Part shown: piece by piece, positions 17,636 to 26,321 of the stretch
Layout of the letters: every line of letters starts with the position of its first letter
Position numbering within the stretch: the first letter of the stretch is position 1
Assembly: GCA_037200525.1 (NCBI GenBank)
Contig: JBBCGG010000001.1
Location: forward strand, 2,274,501-2,338,500
Direction: 5' to 3'
Source of the DNA: Methylocella sp.
GTDB lineage: Bacteria > Pseudomonadota > Alphaproteobacteria > Rhizobiales > Beijerinckiaceae
DNA length: 64,000 nt
Position numbers and translations under genes: made by a program
Notes under the pieces: generated by a model
What the model was told of the DNA's origin: nothing
What the model saw: only the letters and a program-made list of their open reading frames with translations
Databases searched by the model: none

Positions 17636-18214
17636 TTACGGCGTAAAGAGAAACCCGAAAAAGCCCGGGCGCGGATTTGCCTGACCCGCGGAGACGCCAT
17701 ACTCGCCGCCCGGGCTAACGCCGGTGACCACCACCTGCGTATTCCCTAGGCCATTCGCCTTCACCAGCGCATAAAGTGTGGCGGCATCCCTGGGCGAGAT
17801 GCGCACGCAGCCATGCGAGACCGGTTTGCCAAGATTCTTTACGTCTAAGCTGCCGTGGATGGCATGACCGTCTTTCATAAAGAAAATGGAATGGGGCATC
17901 GCGGCGTTGTCCCACTCTTTGCTATGCCAAATTTCGTTCATAGAGGTGGCGGTATAGGTTCCTGATGGAGTTGAATATCCCTCTCGGCCAGTTGAAACCG
18001 GCCATTCATATGCTTCCGCCCCATCCAAAAAAACTGTCATTTTTTGATTTGTTTTGTCGATGTTGACGAGGACGGCAACTCCCGCTTCGTCAGAGTGATT
18101 AACGCGGGCGTGGCCGGAGCCCGCATAAACCGACGCCGGAAATAGGGCCGACGCCATGGCGATGGCTGTCAACAAAAGCGCAATTCTCATCGATTGATTC
18201 GAGGATGTGCACAT
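17636..18214 (-). CDS. L,D-transpeptidase (YkuD domain), exported
   Basis: 192 residues from the preferred ATG at 18214, which has TTGGAG six bases upstream; an internal ATG at 18190 directly before the signal peptide (MRIALLLTAIAMASALFPAS) is the alternative. The YkuD domain spans about residues 45-165 with the catalytic HGCVR motif at 135-139 (Cys137) and an upstream His in HAIHGSL. Such enzymes form 3-3 crosslinks in peptidoglycan or attach lipoproteins to it in the periplasm. The Gly/Pro-rich C-terminus lacks an obvious cell-wall binding domain. It stands alone, between IS remnants. Confidence 0.85.
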   Translation of the reverse strand: MCTSSNQSMRIALLLTAIAMASALFPASVYAGSGHARVNHSDEAGVAVLVNIDKTNQKMTVFLDGAEAYEWPVSTGREGYSTPSGTYTATSMNEIWHSKEWDNAAMPHSIFFMKDGHAIHGSLDVKNLGKPVSHGCVRISPRDAATLYALVKANGLGNTQVVVTGVSPGGEYGVSAGQANPRPGFFGFLFTP

Positions 18215-18908
18215 ATGCGGCTCCAAGGCTGCGAAAATGAGGATAGGCCCAACCCCGGCAAACGCAAACGTCCGCGCATATTTTTTTCGCGCCGCCCCGC
18301 TCTGGCTTGGTGCGGCTCGGAAGAGGCCAAATTGTCCGAACGAGCCATTGCGCGGGACCGGCTGCCTCGAACGCTCCATCGGCCGCGTTTCAGGCCGTGA
18401 GTTCGGCCAGGCCGTCGCCTACGCCGGGACCAACCACGGTCCGAATCAAAATATCATGAGTTCGGAACGAGCGGGACTCCATTACGACTATTCTGTCCCC
18501 CGCGACCATGACGACCGAACCTGAAATTGAAAAAAATGACGGGCAAGTTCGCCGCGCGTAGTTGCGCTCTCGTCAGCGATCATGGCGCCCTGCAAGGCTA
18601 AGATCACGTAATGCGGCAGCGTAAGACCGCAGATCGGCGTGACCGGCCTATGCGGTGCAAAGGCGTATGATCCTGAGATAGACCTTGTCGAGATGCGAGG
18701 TCGCAGGGCGCTTTGGCCGGCCTCGGCGCAAATCCGCCGCCATCTTCGGCCCAAAATTATTCACCCAGCGCCGGACGATCTCATAAGAGAGGGAGATCCG
18801 ACGCTTCGCCGACAAATCGACGTGGCAGAAGCTCAAGCTTCGCAAAAAAAGACGCCCTCAAACCGGACGGTTTAAGGGTGCCATCACATCAGATTTAAAT
18901 CGCGCGCC
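18215..18908. other. Gene-poor stretch with an IS6-family remnant
   Basis: Only the IS6-type fragment at 18680-18845 is recognisable. Other short open frames on both strands show no family resemblance. Confidence 0.4.
18680..18845 (-). mobile_element. Remnant of an IS6-family transposase
   Basis: The minus strand reads ISLSYEIVRRWVNNFGPKMA and then RPATSHLDKVYLRI, matching the SYETVRRW and WHLDE region of IS6/IS26-type transposases around the first catalytic Asp. Both ends of the element are missing. Confidence 0.65.
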
Positions 18909-20885
18909 TTATTCGGTGTAAGGCTGATTGTTCGGCGCGGCGGTGAAGTCGAAAGCGTCGAACAAATCGCCAATCGCCGGGCTATTGGTCGGAACGTAAG
19001 GATTTCCCTTCGTGGCCGTCGGATTGGGCAGGTTGTCGCGGCTGCGATCCGTCAGCGGCTGGAGCTTCCAGTTGCGCTCAATGAACTTCAGGATCGATAC
19101 ATGGTCGGAATAGGTGTGGTTGACCATGCCGCCGGTTGTATAGGGCGAGAGGATCAGCAGCGGAATGCGAGGTCCGTCGCCGAAGAAGTCTATCGTCTGG
19201 ATGAAGCCGGAGTCCCAATATCCGCCAGCTTCATCCCAAGTGATGAACACGGCTGTCGTGGCCTTCAGCTTCGGATTGGCGTCGAGAGCATCGAGAATTT
19301 TCTGGGTATAGGCCTCGAAGAGATCGATCTTGGAGGTCTCCGGATGACCGTCAAGAATGCTGTCTGGCTTGCCAAACGAGACCGACGGCAGCGTATCGTT
19401 ATTGATGTCGGCGATCAGATCAACGGTGTCTTTGATATGCTCCATCCTGACCGCGGGATTAACCATGATCGATGTTGCATACAAGAATGGATTGCAGATC
19501 AGGCAGTATGTGGCGCCAACTGCATGCGCGGGGTCCGCGATGGCGGCGGCAGCGAAATCGGGGTTCGTCGGATTAGCGGCGACAGCGTCGTTTGAGAGGA
19601 TGACCGCGTCATTGAAAGACCCCCCGAAATAACCCCAGGAAATCTTCTTTTCGTTCAGCTCATCGCCAATAGTTCTGAGTGGCGAAGGCGGAAGGTTGTT
19701 GCCGCCGGACAGCGCGCCATTCGGGAGAAAGCCAGGGTTGGTGTTGTTCACCATATAATAGTGATTTTCCTGACAATTTGGCTCGGCGTCGTAGGGAAGA
19801 ACATTGAGGTAATCGATAATCGGCTTGATGCCCGGCTGGGTTACGTCCGAACAATTGGCGAACCGTTGATCAGAAATGTATTGATTGACGGTCCCCCGGA
19901 CAGGATTAGGGTTGGCGATGAGCGACGCTGGCGGCGTGGTCGGATTGCCTTTGCCATCGGTCCAGAAGACGTCATCGCCGGTGCCAAGCATTTCGTGATT
20001 GATGGCGGTGCCGCCGGGCATCGATTGATGCATGTTATCAAGGAGGGTGAACCGGTCCGCGAGAGCCTTCAGCAGCGAAGCCTGTTCTTCCTCGGCGTCG
20101 AGGAATCCCATTGAATTGCCTTCGCTCTTATCCGTCGCGGAAAAGGTCGCCATCACGAAGGGGAACAGATCGTTGAGGCAGCCCGACGTATTGTCCTTGG
20201 TCACCGAGGAGAGTTTGCAATCCTGCTGTTGCCGGTTCGGAAAGAACTCGTGCTTCGTGTCGCCGGTGTAATCATCGTCGCTAATGTTGGCCCCAAGCAG
20301 CACGTAGGGTCCATTCAACGTGCCGGCTCCGGGAATGCGCGTATCCAACACACCGTTCGGGAGACCCGTCGCGCCTGTCGTCAGCAGACTAAGATCGTCC
20401 TTTTCGACATCCGCCTCAACGGCGGCTAAGGCGATTGAGTTGAACGGTCCGTCTTGCTGCGCAGTGGTCGTCTGCGCAGTCGGCGCCGAACGGGTGTTCG
20501 GTTGAGGCATCAGATTGGACGCGCCGTAAGGGGTCTTAGAGGCCGTCGGCGCGCCGATGTAGTAAACATTCTGTGGCCGAACCGAGAACTGCTGAGCCAA
20601 GGCGAAATTAGGCCCCGGTTGGCCGTTTTCCTTGACGATGCCCTTGGATAGAAGGTTCGAAATCGTCTGGCCTTTGCCCTTCGGCTTGTAGACGCCGAAT
20701 GTATGATCAAGACCGCGATTTTCGCCGATCAGGATGACGACGTGTTTAATCGGGCTTTTGGTTTCCAACGAGGCCGCGGCGTCTGTGCCGGCCGCATAGC
20801 CGGTGGTGCTCGACGCGAACGTCGACAGCGCGCACAACGCAGCGGTGAACCGCCACGTTCTGCCGGCATGAGGGTTAGACTGCAT
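18909..20885 (-). CDS. Large secreted phosphoesterase (PF04185 family)
   Basis: 658 residues with a signal peptide (basic start, hydrophobic segment to about residue 30, Ala-rich cleavage region). The phosphoesterase family motif IKHVVILIGENRGLDHTFG follows at about residues 45-63. Metal-site regions recur later: GGTAINHEMLGTGD, FITWDEAGGYWDSG and IPLLILSPYTTGGMVNHTYSDH. The family includes phospholipases C and acid phosphatases; substrate cannot be told here. It differs from the dead phospholipase C at 9596-12731 in lacking the C-terminal beta domains and in carrying a long insertion, so it is not a duplicate. It stands alone on the minus strand and could replace lost phosphate-scavenging activity. 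Confidence 0.85.
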   Translation of the reverse strand: MQSNPHAGRTWRFTAALCALSTFASSTTGYAAGTDAAASLETKSPIKHVVILIGENRGLDHTFGVYKPKGKGQTISNLLSKGIVKENGQPGPNFALAQQFSVRPQNVYYIGAPTASKTPYGASNLMPQPNTRSAPTAQTTTAQQDGPFNSIALAAVEADVEKDDLSLLTTGATGLPNGVLDTRIPGAGTLNGPYVLLGANISDDDYTGDTKHEFFPNRQQQDCKLSSVTKDNTSGCLNDLFPFVMATFSATDKSEGNSMGFLDAEEEQASLLKALADRFTLLDNMHQSMPGGTAINHEMLGTGDDVFWTDGKGNPTTPPASLIANPNPVRGTVNQYISDQRFANCSDVTQPGIKPIIDYLNVLPYDAEPNCQENHYYMVNNTNPGFLPNGALSGGNNLPPSPLRTIGDELNEKKISWGYFGGSFNDAVILSNDAVAANPTNPDFAAAAIADPAHAVGATYCLICNPFLYATSIMVNPAVRMEHIKDTVDLIADINNDTLPSVSFGKPDSILDGHPETSKIDLFEAYTQKILDALDANPKLKATTAVFITWDEAGGYWDSGFIQTIDFFGDGPRIPLLILSPYTTGGMVNHTYSDHVSILKFIERNWKLQPLTDRSRDNLPNPTATKGNPYVPTNSPAIGDLFDAFDFTAAPNNQPYTE

Positions 20886-21992
20886 AACTACTCCAAAAAT
20901 GTCTACTTCCGCTTACCCCCAGGCGGTGAACCATTAGGATACATACGTGACAATATTATTGCGGAAGCAACTATTTTGTAAGACTGGCTGAAGCCGGCGC
21001 GACTTGCGAACGCCGGCCAACCCCGCTGAAACGGAATTACAGTTCAGGGCCGCCAATCCGATGATCGCCGACCTAATGCCAATCGCGCCAGCCGCCGTCA
21101 GGCTGCTGGGCGTTGCGATTGGCCCCGAGCGCCATCGGGGCCATCGCCGTGGTTGGGGATTTGGCGGCGTGGGCGCCCGGGCGGCGCCTCGCCCACGAGC
21201 TTAAACGCGGAGGGATGGATAACTACGTCGGTCATATTTAATTTGTGGCCCAGAGACCGATTGCAGCGCCGAAATCGCCACCGGAACCAGCGGAGCGCCA
21301 AAAGCCTGCAAGAAGCTCGTGAAGGAATCACTTAGATTCTTCACGTTGGCGCCGAGGTCGGCCTTGACGATATTGCCACGTGCCTCACCGCCATGCGTTA
21401 TCATACAGCTTGGCGTCGCGATCGGTGAGCATGGTTCTGAATATAGAGGCTGGCGCGCTGTCGTGCAGTCTCGGGTTCAAAAACCCGGTAGCGTTCCTGT
21501 TGGATATCGGCATTTGAGGTCATGCCGAGACCCCCTTTGTTGGAGTCCTTCAGGACGTCTTCGCCAACCAAGCGCCGGGGCTCGGTTACCGCATCAGCAC
21601 CCGACTTACGCCGCCCGCGGCTTCCGCTTCTCTATTGAGGCGCTCCGGGTCCAGCCTAGTCGGTCTGAGGGTCGATGCTGCCGCCGCGAAGTTCGATTGC
21701 CTCGGCCAAAACCTGCAAGGGTTGGTCCGCAGGGGCACCCGTTAGGCTTTCGAAAGCCTTCGCCGCCTTTCCGAGCCCCTGGCACACAAGGCTGATGGTC
21801 GTGCGCTGGGGGATGCTAGCGTCTCTGACGCGCGCGACCGGCGGGGTGCATGTCTTGCCTCGGATATTCTATGCTCGATCGAGGGGATGGGCCGCCTTAG
21901 ACAGTGGCGACAGGACATGGCGGCGGTCGCCTAAAGGCGACATGCGGGGCAATAGCCGACGACTAACGTCTCGGTCAATTGCAACAGCGAAG
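20886..21992. other. 1.1-kb region with only gene debris
   Basis: No intact gene recognised. On the minus strand, the stretch 21795-21664 reads as protein-like sequence (ISLVCQGLGKAAKAF... to LAEAIELRGGSID) ending in a stop, and 21404-21201 (MITHGGEARGNIVKADLGAN...) also looks coding-derived. A further 41-codon piece begins MTSNADIQQERYRVFEPETA near 21518. These may be pieces of decayed genes; I cannot name them. Confidence 0.35.
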
Positions 21993-22427
21993 CTAGATGC
22001 CTTTTCCTTCGATGCCGCCCAGAGCCTTTTTGTTAGTGGAGAACCATTCGGCTTCGGCGCCGGGCTTAGGCAGGATGAGGCCGTATTCCATGGCCGTGTT
22101 CGGATCTATTTCAGTCACGCCGAGCACGAGTTCAATTTCCGCTTTTCCTGTGATGCGCGAAAAGCTCGCGCTAATTTTCCGAAGCAGGATTTGCTTAATA
22201 TCGATTGATCGCCCGGATCTGATCAGGCCGGTGATCAGCACCCTTTCGATATCCTCTTTACCCGCCGTGAAATGGCGGCCCGCGGGAATATCCAAGAATA
22301 TAACGTGGACGAATTCGCGGGGAGCACCTGTAGCTTCGATATGATGGACGGTGATCGCTTCAGCAATCTCAGCGCGTTGGGACGCAGTGAGCATCCCGGC
22401 AACCCCTTCGACATGATAGACAGGCAT
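21993..22427 (-). CDS. Tautomerase superfamily protein (cis-3-chloroacrylic acid dehalogenase-like)
   Basis: 144 residues beginning Met-Pro: after Met removal, Pro1 is the catalytic base of this superfamily. The sequence PVYHVEGVAGMLTASQRAEI then REFVHVIFLDIP resembles the two-domain cis-CaaD/MSAD-type tautomerases of about 140-150 residues rather than the 62-residue 4-oxalocrotonate tautomerases. Conserved Arg residues around 70-75 could bind a carboxylate substrate. Such enzymes isomerise or dehalogenate small unsaturated acids in the cytoplasm. It lies downstream of the exported hydrolase gene on the same strand, separated by a hairpin, so co-transcription is partial at best. Confidence 0.75.
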   Translation of the reverse strand: MPVYHVEGVAGMLTASQRAEIAEAITVHHIEATGAPREFVHVIFLDIPAGRHFTAGKEDIERVLITGLIRSGRSIDIKQILLRKISASFSRITGKAEIELVLGVTEIDPNTAMEYGLILPKPGAEAEWFSTNKKALGGIEGKGI

Positions 22428-22473
22428 TCCATTTACCTCACACTTTTAAAACGGCCCAGCGACCCATGAGATA

Positions 22474-22500
22474 GCCTCCCGGAATTGATCGCCGGGAGGC
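22474..22500 (-). terminator. Hairpin between the hydrolase and tautomerase genes
   Basis: GCCTCCCGG (22474-22482) and CCGGGAGGC (22492-22500) form a perfect 9-bp stem with a nine-base loop, immediately after the stop of the minus-strand hydrolase. No T tract follows. Confidence 0.5.
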
Positions 22501-22507
22501 CCATCGC

Positions 22508-23275
22508 TCAATCCACCAAGGCGGCCTTCTCAATCACTGCGGCGACTTCCCCTGCGTGAACAACGAGCGACGCGTGGCTGCCGTTCACATCCGTGACCTT
22601 CGCCTTCATGCGGGCGGCGAACATCTTTTGAGCCTCGGGCGCGATCACCTTGTCCTTGGTGGTAAGAACATAGAACGTCGGCTTGTCGCGCCACGCAGCC
22701 ACGTCGACCGGGGCCTCAAAGGCGGTATGGTTCAGCGGCAGCTGGGAGTTTGCCAGAGCCTCAGCGATATTGATCGGAAGATCTGCTGCGACGGCCGATG
22801 GAAAGACTTTGGGGTCGATATAGAGATTACCCTTTTCGTCCGGGTGGATGGCGCTCGTGCCCTCAGTAGCGGGACCGGCCTTTGAAAGCGATGCGAGCGA
22901 CTCTCCGACGTCTGGAGCAAAAGCGGAAACGTAGACAAGCGCCGAGACCTTGGGATCGTTTCCCGCTTCGGTGATCACGACGCCGGCCCACGAATGGCCT
23001 ACGAGTACGGTCCGTCCCGTTTGAGCGGCGAGCGCCTTCTTGGTGGCGTCAACGTCGGCGGCCAGCGACGTCAACGGGTTCTCAACGAGAGTCACGTTGT
23101 AACCCTTCTTGGTCAGGATGTCGGCCACCGGCTTCCAGCTCGTCTGGTCGACGAACGCTCCATGGACCAACACGATGTTGTGGGCCGCCCCCTTGGGGAG
23201 TTCGGCTGCGCGGGCCGAGGCGGAGAAGGCTGCGCCGGCAAGAAGAGCGATGGCTGAGAGCATAAGATTTTGCAT
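22508..23275 (-). CDS. Exported alpha/beta hydrolase, paralogue 1
   Basis: 255 residues with a clean signal peptide (MQNLMLSAIALLAGAAFSAS, cleavage near ARA-AE). The fold motifs are the oxyanion strand IVLVHGAF, the nucleophile elbow GHSWAGV (Ser95) and the C-terminal His in NGSHASLV. The start at 23275 is supported by AGGAG upstream. Related exported hydrolases lie at 27367-28095 and 30040-30819, sharing the VLVHGxF..W..V.ADxL..xGY layout and ALVYVxAxAPD after the nucleophile. The family contains esterases, and no substrate is apparent. Upstream lie a hypothetical gene on the same strand and a divergent TetR gene. Confidence 0.85.
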   Translation of the reverse strand: MQNLMLSAIALLAGAAFSASARAAELPKGAAHNIVLVHGAFVDQTSWKPVADILTKKGYNVTLVENPLTSLAADVDATKKALAAQTGRTVLVGHSWAGVVITEAGNDPKVSALVYVSAFAPDVGESLASLSKAGPATEGTSAIHPDEKGNLYIDPKVFPSAVAADLPINIAEALANSQLPLNHTAFEAPVDVAAWRDKPTFYVLTTKDKVIAPEAQKMFAARMKAKVTDVNGSHASLVVHAGEVAAVIEKAALVD

Positions 23276-23369
23276 TTGGTATTCTCCTGTTGATTCAACT
23301 GATCGTCGCCAAAACCAATCCTGTGAAGCGACGCCCCAGAGGGTGGCGGAACGGCGTGGTCCAAGATGT

Positions 23370-23834
23370 CTAGAAAGGTTCCGCGTTGCGCGAATGCATA
23401 GCGGATCGTAGCGAGCGAAACAGAACCGCATCTGACGTTGCGGCAAGCTCGCAATTCATGTGCAGTCGGAAGGGCGCGCGTGGGAATGGATCGTGAATTG
23501 GGCCGAGCATCGCGCGACCGTTGACCGAGGTCAGCGAATTTGAGCAGAGTGGGAGCCCTTGCGGAAAGCAATACGCGCCGTCGATCGCACCGTGGATCCA
23601 ATATGATCCCTCTATTGCTTCCGGCCCTTCTTCCTTTGCAACCCATCCTACCGTTGAATATTCTTCTATGAGCGCAGCGCGTAATTCTTCGCTTGCGCAG
23701 CGGCTCATGCCCCGCACCCATTTTATGACCGCGACAAGGTCGCTGGCAGGATCTGGATGATCTATGCAGGCTGCTATCTTTTCAGTGTCGGCGCAAAGCC
23801 GCGAGGCTGCGATGTCAGGATCAATGGCGGACAT
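23370..23834 (-). CDS. Hypothetical protein, divergent from a TetR regulator
   Basis: 154 residues from the ATG at 23834; the reading frame stays open further upstream but without an ATG. The product is soluble, with acidic helical N-terminal half (DLVAVIKWVRGMSRCASEELRAAL) and a Cys/Pro/Phe-containing second half. I recognise no family. There is no Shine-Dalgarno. A 19-bp inverted repeat and the TetR start lie just upstream, so it may be the regulated target if it is a real gene. Confidence 0.4.
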   Translation of the reverse strand: MSAIDPDIAASRLCADTEKIAACIDHPDPASDLVAVIKWVRGMSRCASEELRAALIEEYSTVGWVAKEEGPEAIEGSYWIHGAIDGAYCFPQGLPLCSNSLTSVNGRAMLGPIHDPFPRAPFRLHMNCELAATSDAVLFRSLRSAMHSRNAEPF

Positions 23835-23858
23835 GAGCGCTTTAACATATTGATGTTC

Positions 23859-23877
23859 ATCATCATAAAATGATGAT
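23859..23877. promoter_or_regulatory. Candidate TetR operator (perfect inverted repeat)
   Basis: ATCATCAT-AAA-ATGATGAT, eight-base arms around three bases, 39 bases before the TetR start and between divergent reading frames. Size and placement fit an autoregulatory operator. Confidence 0.5.
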
Positions 23878-23915
23878 ATGCGCTCTTGCTTATATCTGAA
23901 ACTCGCATTTTCCCG

Positions 23916-24548
23916 ATGTCGCAAAAACCCCCTCGAACCCAGCTAAGCCCAAGAAAACAGGCGACTCAGGCGCGCGCGGTCTCCACTGTCGATGTCATTG
24001 TGGAAGCGGCAGCTCGCATATTGGAGGACGCCGGATTCGAGGGATATACGACGAATGCCATCGCAAGGCGGGCTGGCGTCAGCATAGGATCGCTGTACCA
24101 ATATTTCCCAGGAAAGGACGCCATCACCATTGCTCTGATCGAGCGAGAAACGGCCGGCGTTTTGGCGAGCATTGAGCAGGCCGCTGCTGATCCCGACTGG
24201 CGCCAGGCCCTTGCAACGATGATACGTGTGGCCGTTACTCAGCAGCTCCGGCGCCCCAAATTGGCGCGACTGCTCGATATCGAGGAGCGGCGGTTGCCCA
24301 ATCCCGCCCGCGACAAACGTGTGGCCGATATCGTGTTCCCGGCCGTAATTGACGTGCTTGGCCGTTCGGGGCTTGTGTCGCCGGACGTCGTTAGCACGGC
24401 GGCTCTCGACATTATGGCAATTACCAGGGGAATGACAGATGGCGCCGGCGCACGCGGCGAGCCGGCGGACGCTGACCTCGAGGGACGGATTTTCCGCGCA
24501 ATCCTAGGGTATCTGGAACAGGGCGTTGTTGAGAGCGCAGCCCAATGA
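23916..24548 (+). CDS. TetR/AcrR-family transcriptional regulator
   Basis: 210 residues. The N-terminal helix-turn-helix domain reads VIVEAAARILEDAGFEGYTT then IARRAGVSIGSLYQYFPGKD at about residues 23-63, the canonical TetR signature, followed by an all-helical ligand-binding domain. The ATG at 23916 is preferred over an upstream in-frame TTG because the family starts just before the domain. The ligand is unknown; the neighbouring exported hydrolase and tautomerase genes are natural candidates for control through the inverted repeat at 23859. It converges on the AraC-type gene. Confidence 0.88.
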   Translation: MSQKPPRTQLSPRKQATQARAVSTVDVIVEAAARILEDAGFEGYTTNAIARRAGVSIGSLYQYFPGKDAITIALIERETAGVLASIEQAAADPDWRQALATMIRVAVTQQLRRPKLARLLDIEERRLPNPARDKRVADIVFPAVIDVLGRSGLVSPDVVSTAALDIMAITRGMTDGAGARGEPADADLEGRIFRAILGYLEQGVVESAAQ

Positions 24549-24603
24549 GATTGCTCTCGACGGCTTCGAACTCGCTTGAGCCAAACGAGACCCAGCGATT
24601 TAA

Positions 24604-25587
24604 CTAACTATTGCGCGCTTCTCGAGGCGCCGTTCCAAACATCGCTTTGAAAGCTCGACTGAATGCCGCCTCGGATCTGTAGCCGATAGAATGGGCAATC
24701 TCCTTCACCGTGAGGTTTGAGCTTCGCAACCGATCCGAGGCCGTTGCAAGGCGCAAACGATGCAGATAGCGCAGCGGCGTTTCGCCGACAGTCTCCATAA
24801 AGAGTTCGGCGAACCGGGAACGGGACATGCCGGCAATAGACGCCAGCTCCTCGACTGACCAGTTCCTTGTGGGGTCGCGGTGAAGCGCCGCTACGGCTCG
24901 GCTCACGCGTGCGTCTGCAAGCGCGCCGACCCAGCCTTGTCTGGTTCCGAGCGATTTCGCCCATGTCCGAATGCAGCGGATGATCAAGATATCGATGAGG
25001 CGGGAAACCATCAAAGCCACTCCGGGCTCCTGCATCGTAGCTTCTACAAGAAGAAAATGGGCAACGTCCCTGATGAGGAGAGCAGACTGATCGGCGTCCC
25101 TGGCTATGTGGATAATTTCCGGCAAAAGGTTGAGCAGCGGCGCCACCCCGCCTTTATTCTCGAACTTGAATGTGGCGCTGATTGTGCGCGCGGTTATCGC
25201 TCCGCTGCCGTGTCTGAGAATAGACGCCTGCACTCCAAAGGAGTCGACTTCGAGCGCTGTCTCCGTTTCCGACTTGCGGTTAACTCCGTCGGTGAGCGCG
25301 TATCTTGCCGGGTGCGGCAAAACCGCGACATCTCCCGCCGAAAGGCTTAGCGGTGATCGTCCCTCGACTTCGATGTCAATCACGCCTTCCTGAATCACAT
25401 GGATGCAGGCGGAGCTAGGTTGAAACCGCACATTGAAATCTGTCCCAAGTTCGGTCGTGAAAACCCGTTCCCCACTTAGCTGCACAAACCTGAGTATGTC
25501 TGACAGCAGATCGTTCGATGGTTGAAAATCGGACGTGGGAGCACGAACTTCGTCGTTGCTGTCATGGGTTTTCAAAGCGACATCCAT
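24604..25587 (-). CDS. AraC-family regulator with cupin sensor domain
   Basis: 327 residues from the ATG at 25587. The N-terminal half is a cupin-type domain (VIQEGVIDIEVEG...LSAGDVAVLPHPARY), as in AraC-type regulators of oxidoreductase and hydrolase genes. The C-terminal pair of helix-turn-helix motifs is intact (SVEELASIAGMSRSRFAELF and KEIAHSIGYRSEAAFSRAFK, ending FGTAPREAR). It faces the decayed hydrolase region and the hydrolase gene at 26322, whose expression it may control; that link is inferred from position only. Confidence 0.88.
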   Translation of the reverse strand: MDVALKTHDSNDEVRAPTSDFQPSNDLLSDILRFVQLSGERVFTTELGTDFNVRFQPSSACIHVIQEGVIDIEVEGRSPLSLSAGDVAVLPHPARYALTDGVNRKSETETALEVDSFGVQASILRHGSGAITARTISATFKFENKGGVAPLLNLLPEIIHIARDADQSALLIRDVAHFLLVEATMQEPGVALMVSRLIDILIIRCIRTWAKSLGTRQGWVGALADARVSRAVAALHRDPTRNWSVEELASIAGMSRSRFAELFMETVGETPLRYLHRLRLATASDRLRSSNLTVKEIAHSIGYRSEAAFSRAFKAMFGTAPREARNS

Positions 25588-25959
25588 TAGTTTCCGGCTC
25601 GGGCAATTCCGGCGCCTACCCATTCTGTGCCGGATTTAAATTAGGAATACCCCCACCCAAACCATATCGCAACGCCGCTTAGAAGGGGCTTTGGAGCAAC
25701 GCTGAACGGCAAGGCGATTTCCGTCAGTCATGAGCTGGGTCTCGGGACCGAAGTGCTGGGGACTTGCGGCGCTGCCGCGCGTATATGACCAATTGCTGGC
25801 GATTATCCGAAATGTTCGAGCCTAACTCCAAGATGCTAAGCGTCATTGCGATCCGGTCGCGATCTAAGTGACTTCACCGATAGAGACAAAAGATGAGAGC
25901 GCGCAGCTGGAAACAGTGCGACGCTCGACGATGACGGGATCCGACTCGACTGCCAACGG

Positions 25960-26065
25960 TTGGGGCCGCGGAACGGAACGCTTCTGGCGCCGCTGCGGCA
26001 TTTCTCCGGCGACGTCGACGCATGGGATCTTGCAGTCGTCGCCATCATTGCGTTCGACAGGCCGG
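25960..26065 (+). pseudogene. Fragment of an alpha/beta hydrolase related to the gene at 26322
   Basis: One frame reads NGTLLAPLRHFSGDVDAWDL then AVVAIIAFDRPG. It parallels residues 45-74 of the next gene (GTPLVLLQHFSGNIDAWDPAVV...AADRP). The catalytic part is absent. It suggests a tandem copy that has decayed. Confidence 0.65.
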
Positions 26066-26196
26066 GCCGGCCGCATGATCGATCTAACGCGAGACAGCGC
26101 GGAAGCGATCGGCGCTGGCGACAGATGGTTCGCTATCCCATCGCCGTTAGGTCCTCCCCTTCAAACGAAAGAAAGAATCGGACGGGGCATCATGTA

Positions 26197-26264
26197 ATCC
26201 GGAGGCCGCGGCAGCCAACGCTCGTCAACGCTAATTTTCAGCTCACAGCATCAGCATTGACGCC
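26197..26264. repeat. 68-bp upstream repeat, copy A
   Basis: Aligns without gaps to 27275-27342; by hand count 50 of 68 positions agree. Each copy ends a little before the start of a hydrolase gene (58 and 25 bases), so the 5' regions of the two genes share ancestry. Confidence 0.6.
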
Positions 26265-26321
26265 AATAAAATCTAAACAAACCACGAAGACGAAGCTTTA
26301 CTTAACGACGGGAAGGCGCAG

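Larger units (their letters stand above)
25588..26321. other. Region upstream of the hydrolase genes, with a decayed hydrolase
   Basis: Holds the pseudogene fragment at 25960-26065 and the 5' repeat at 26197-26264, both described separately. Otherwise no gene seen. Confidence 0.5.
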
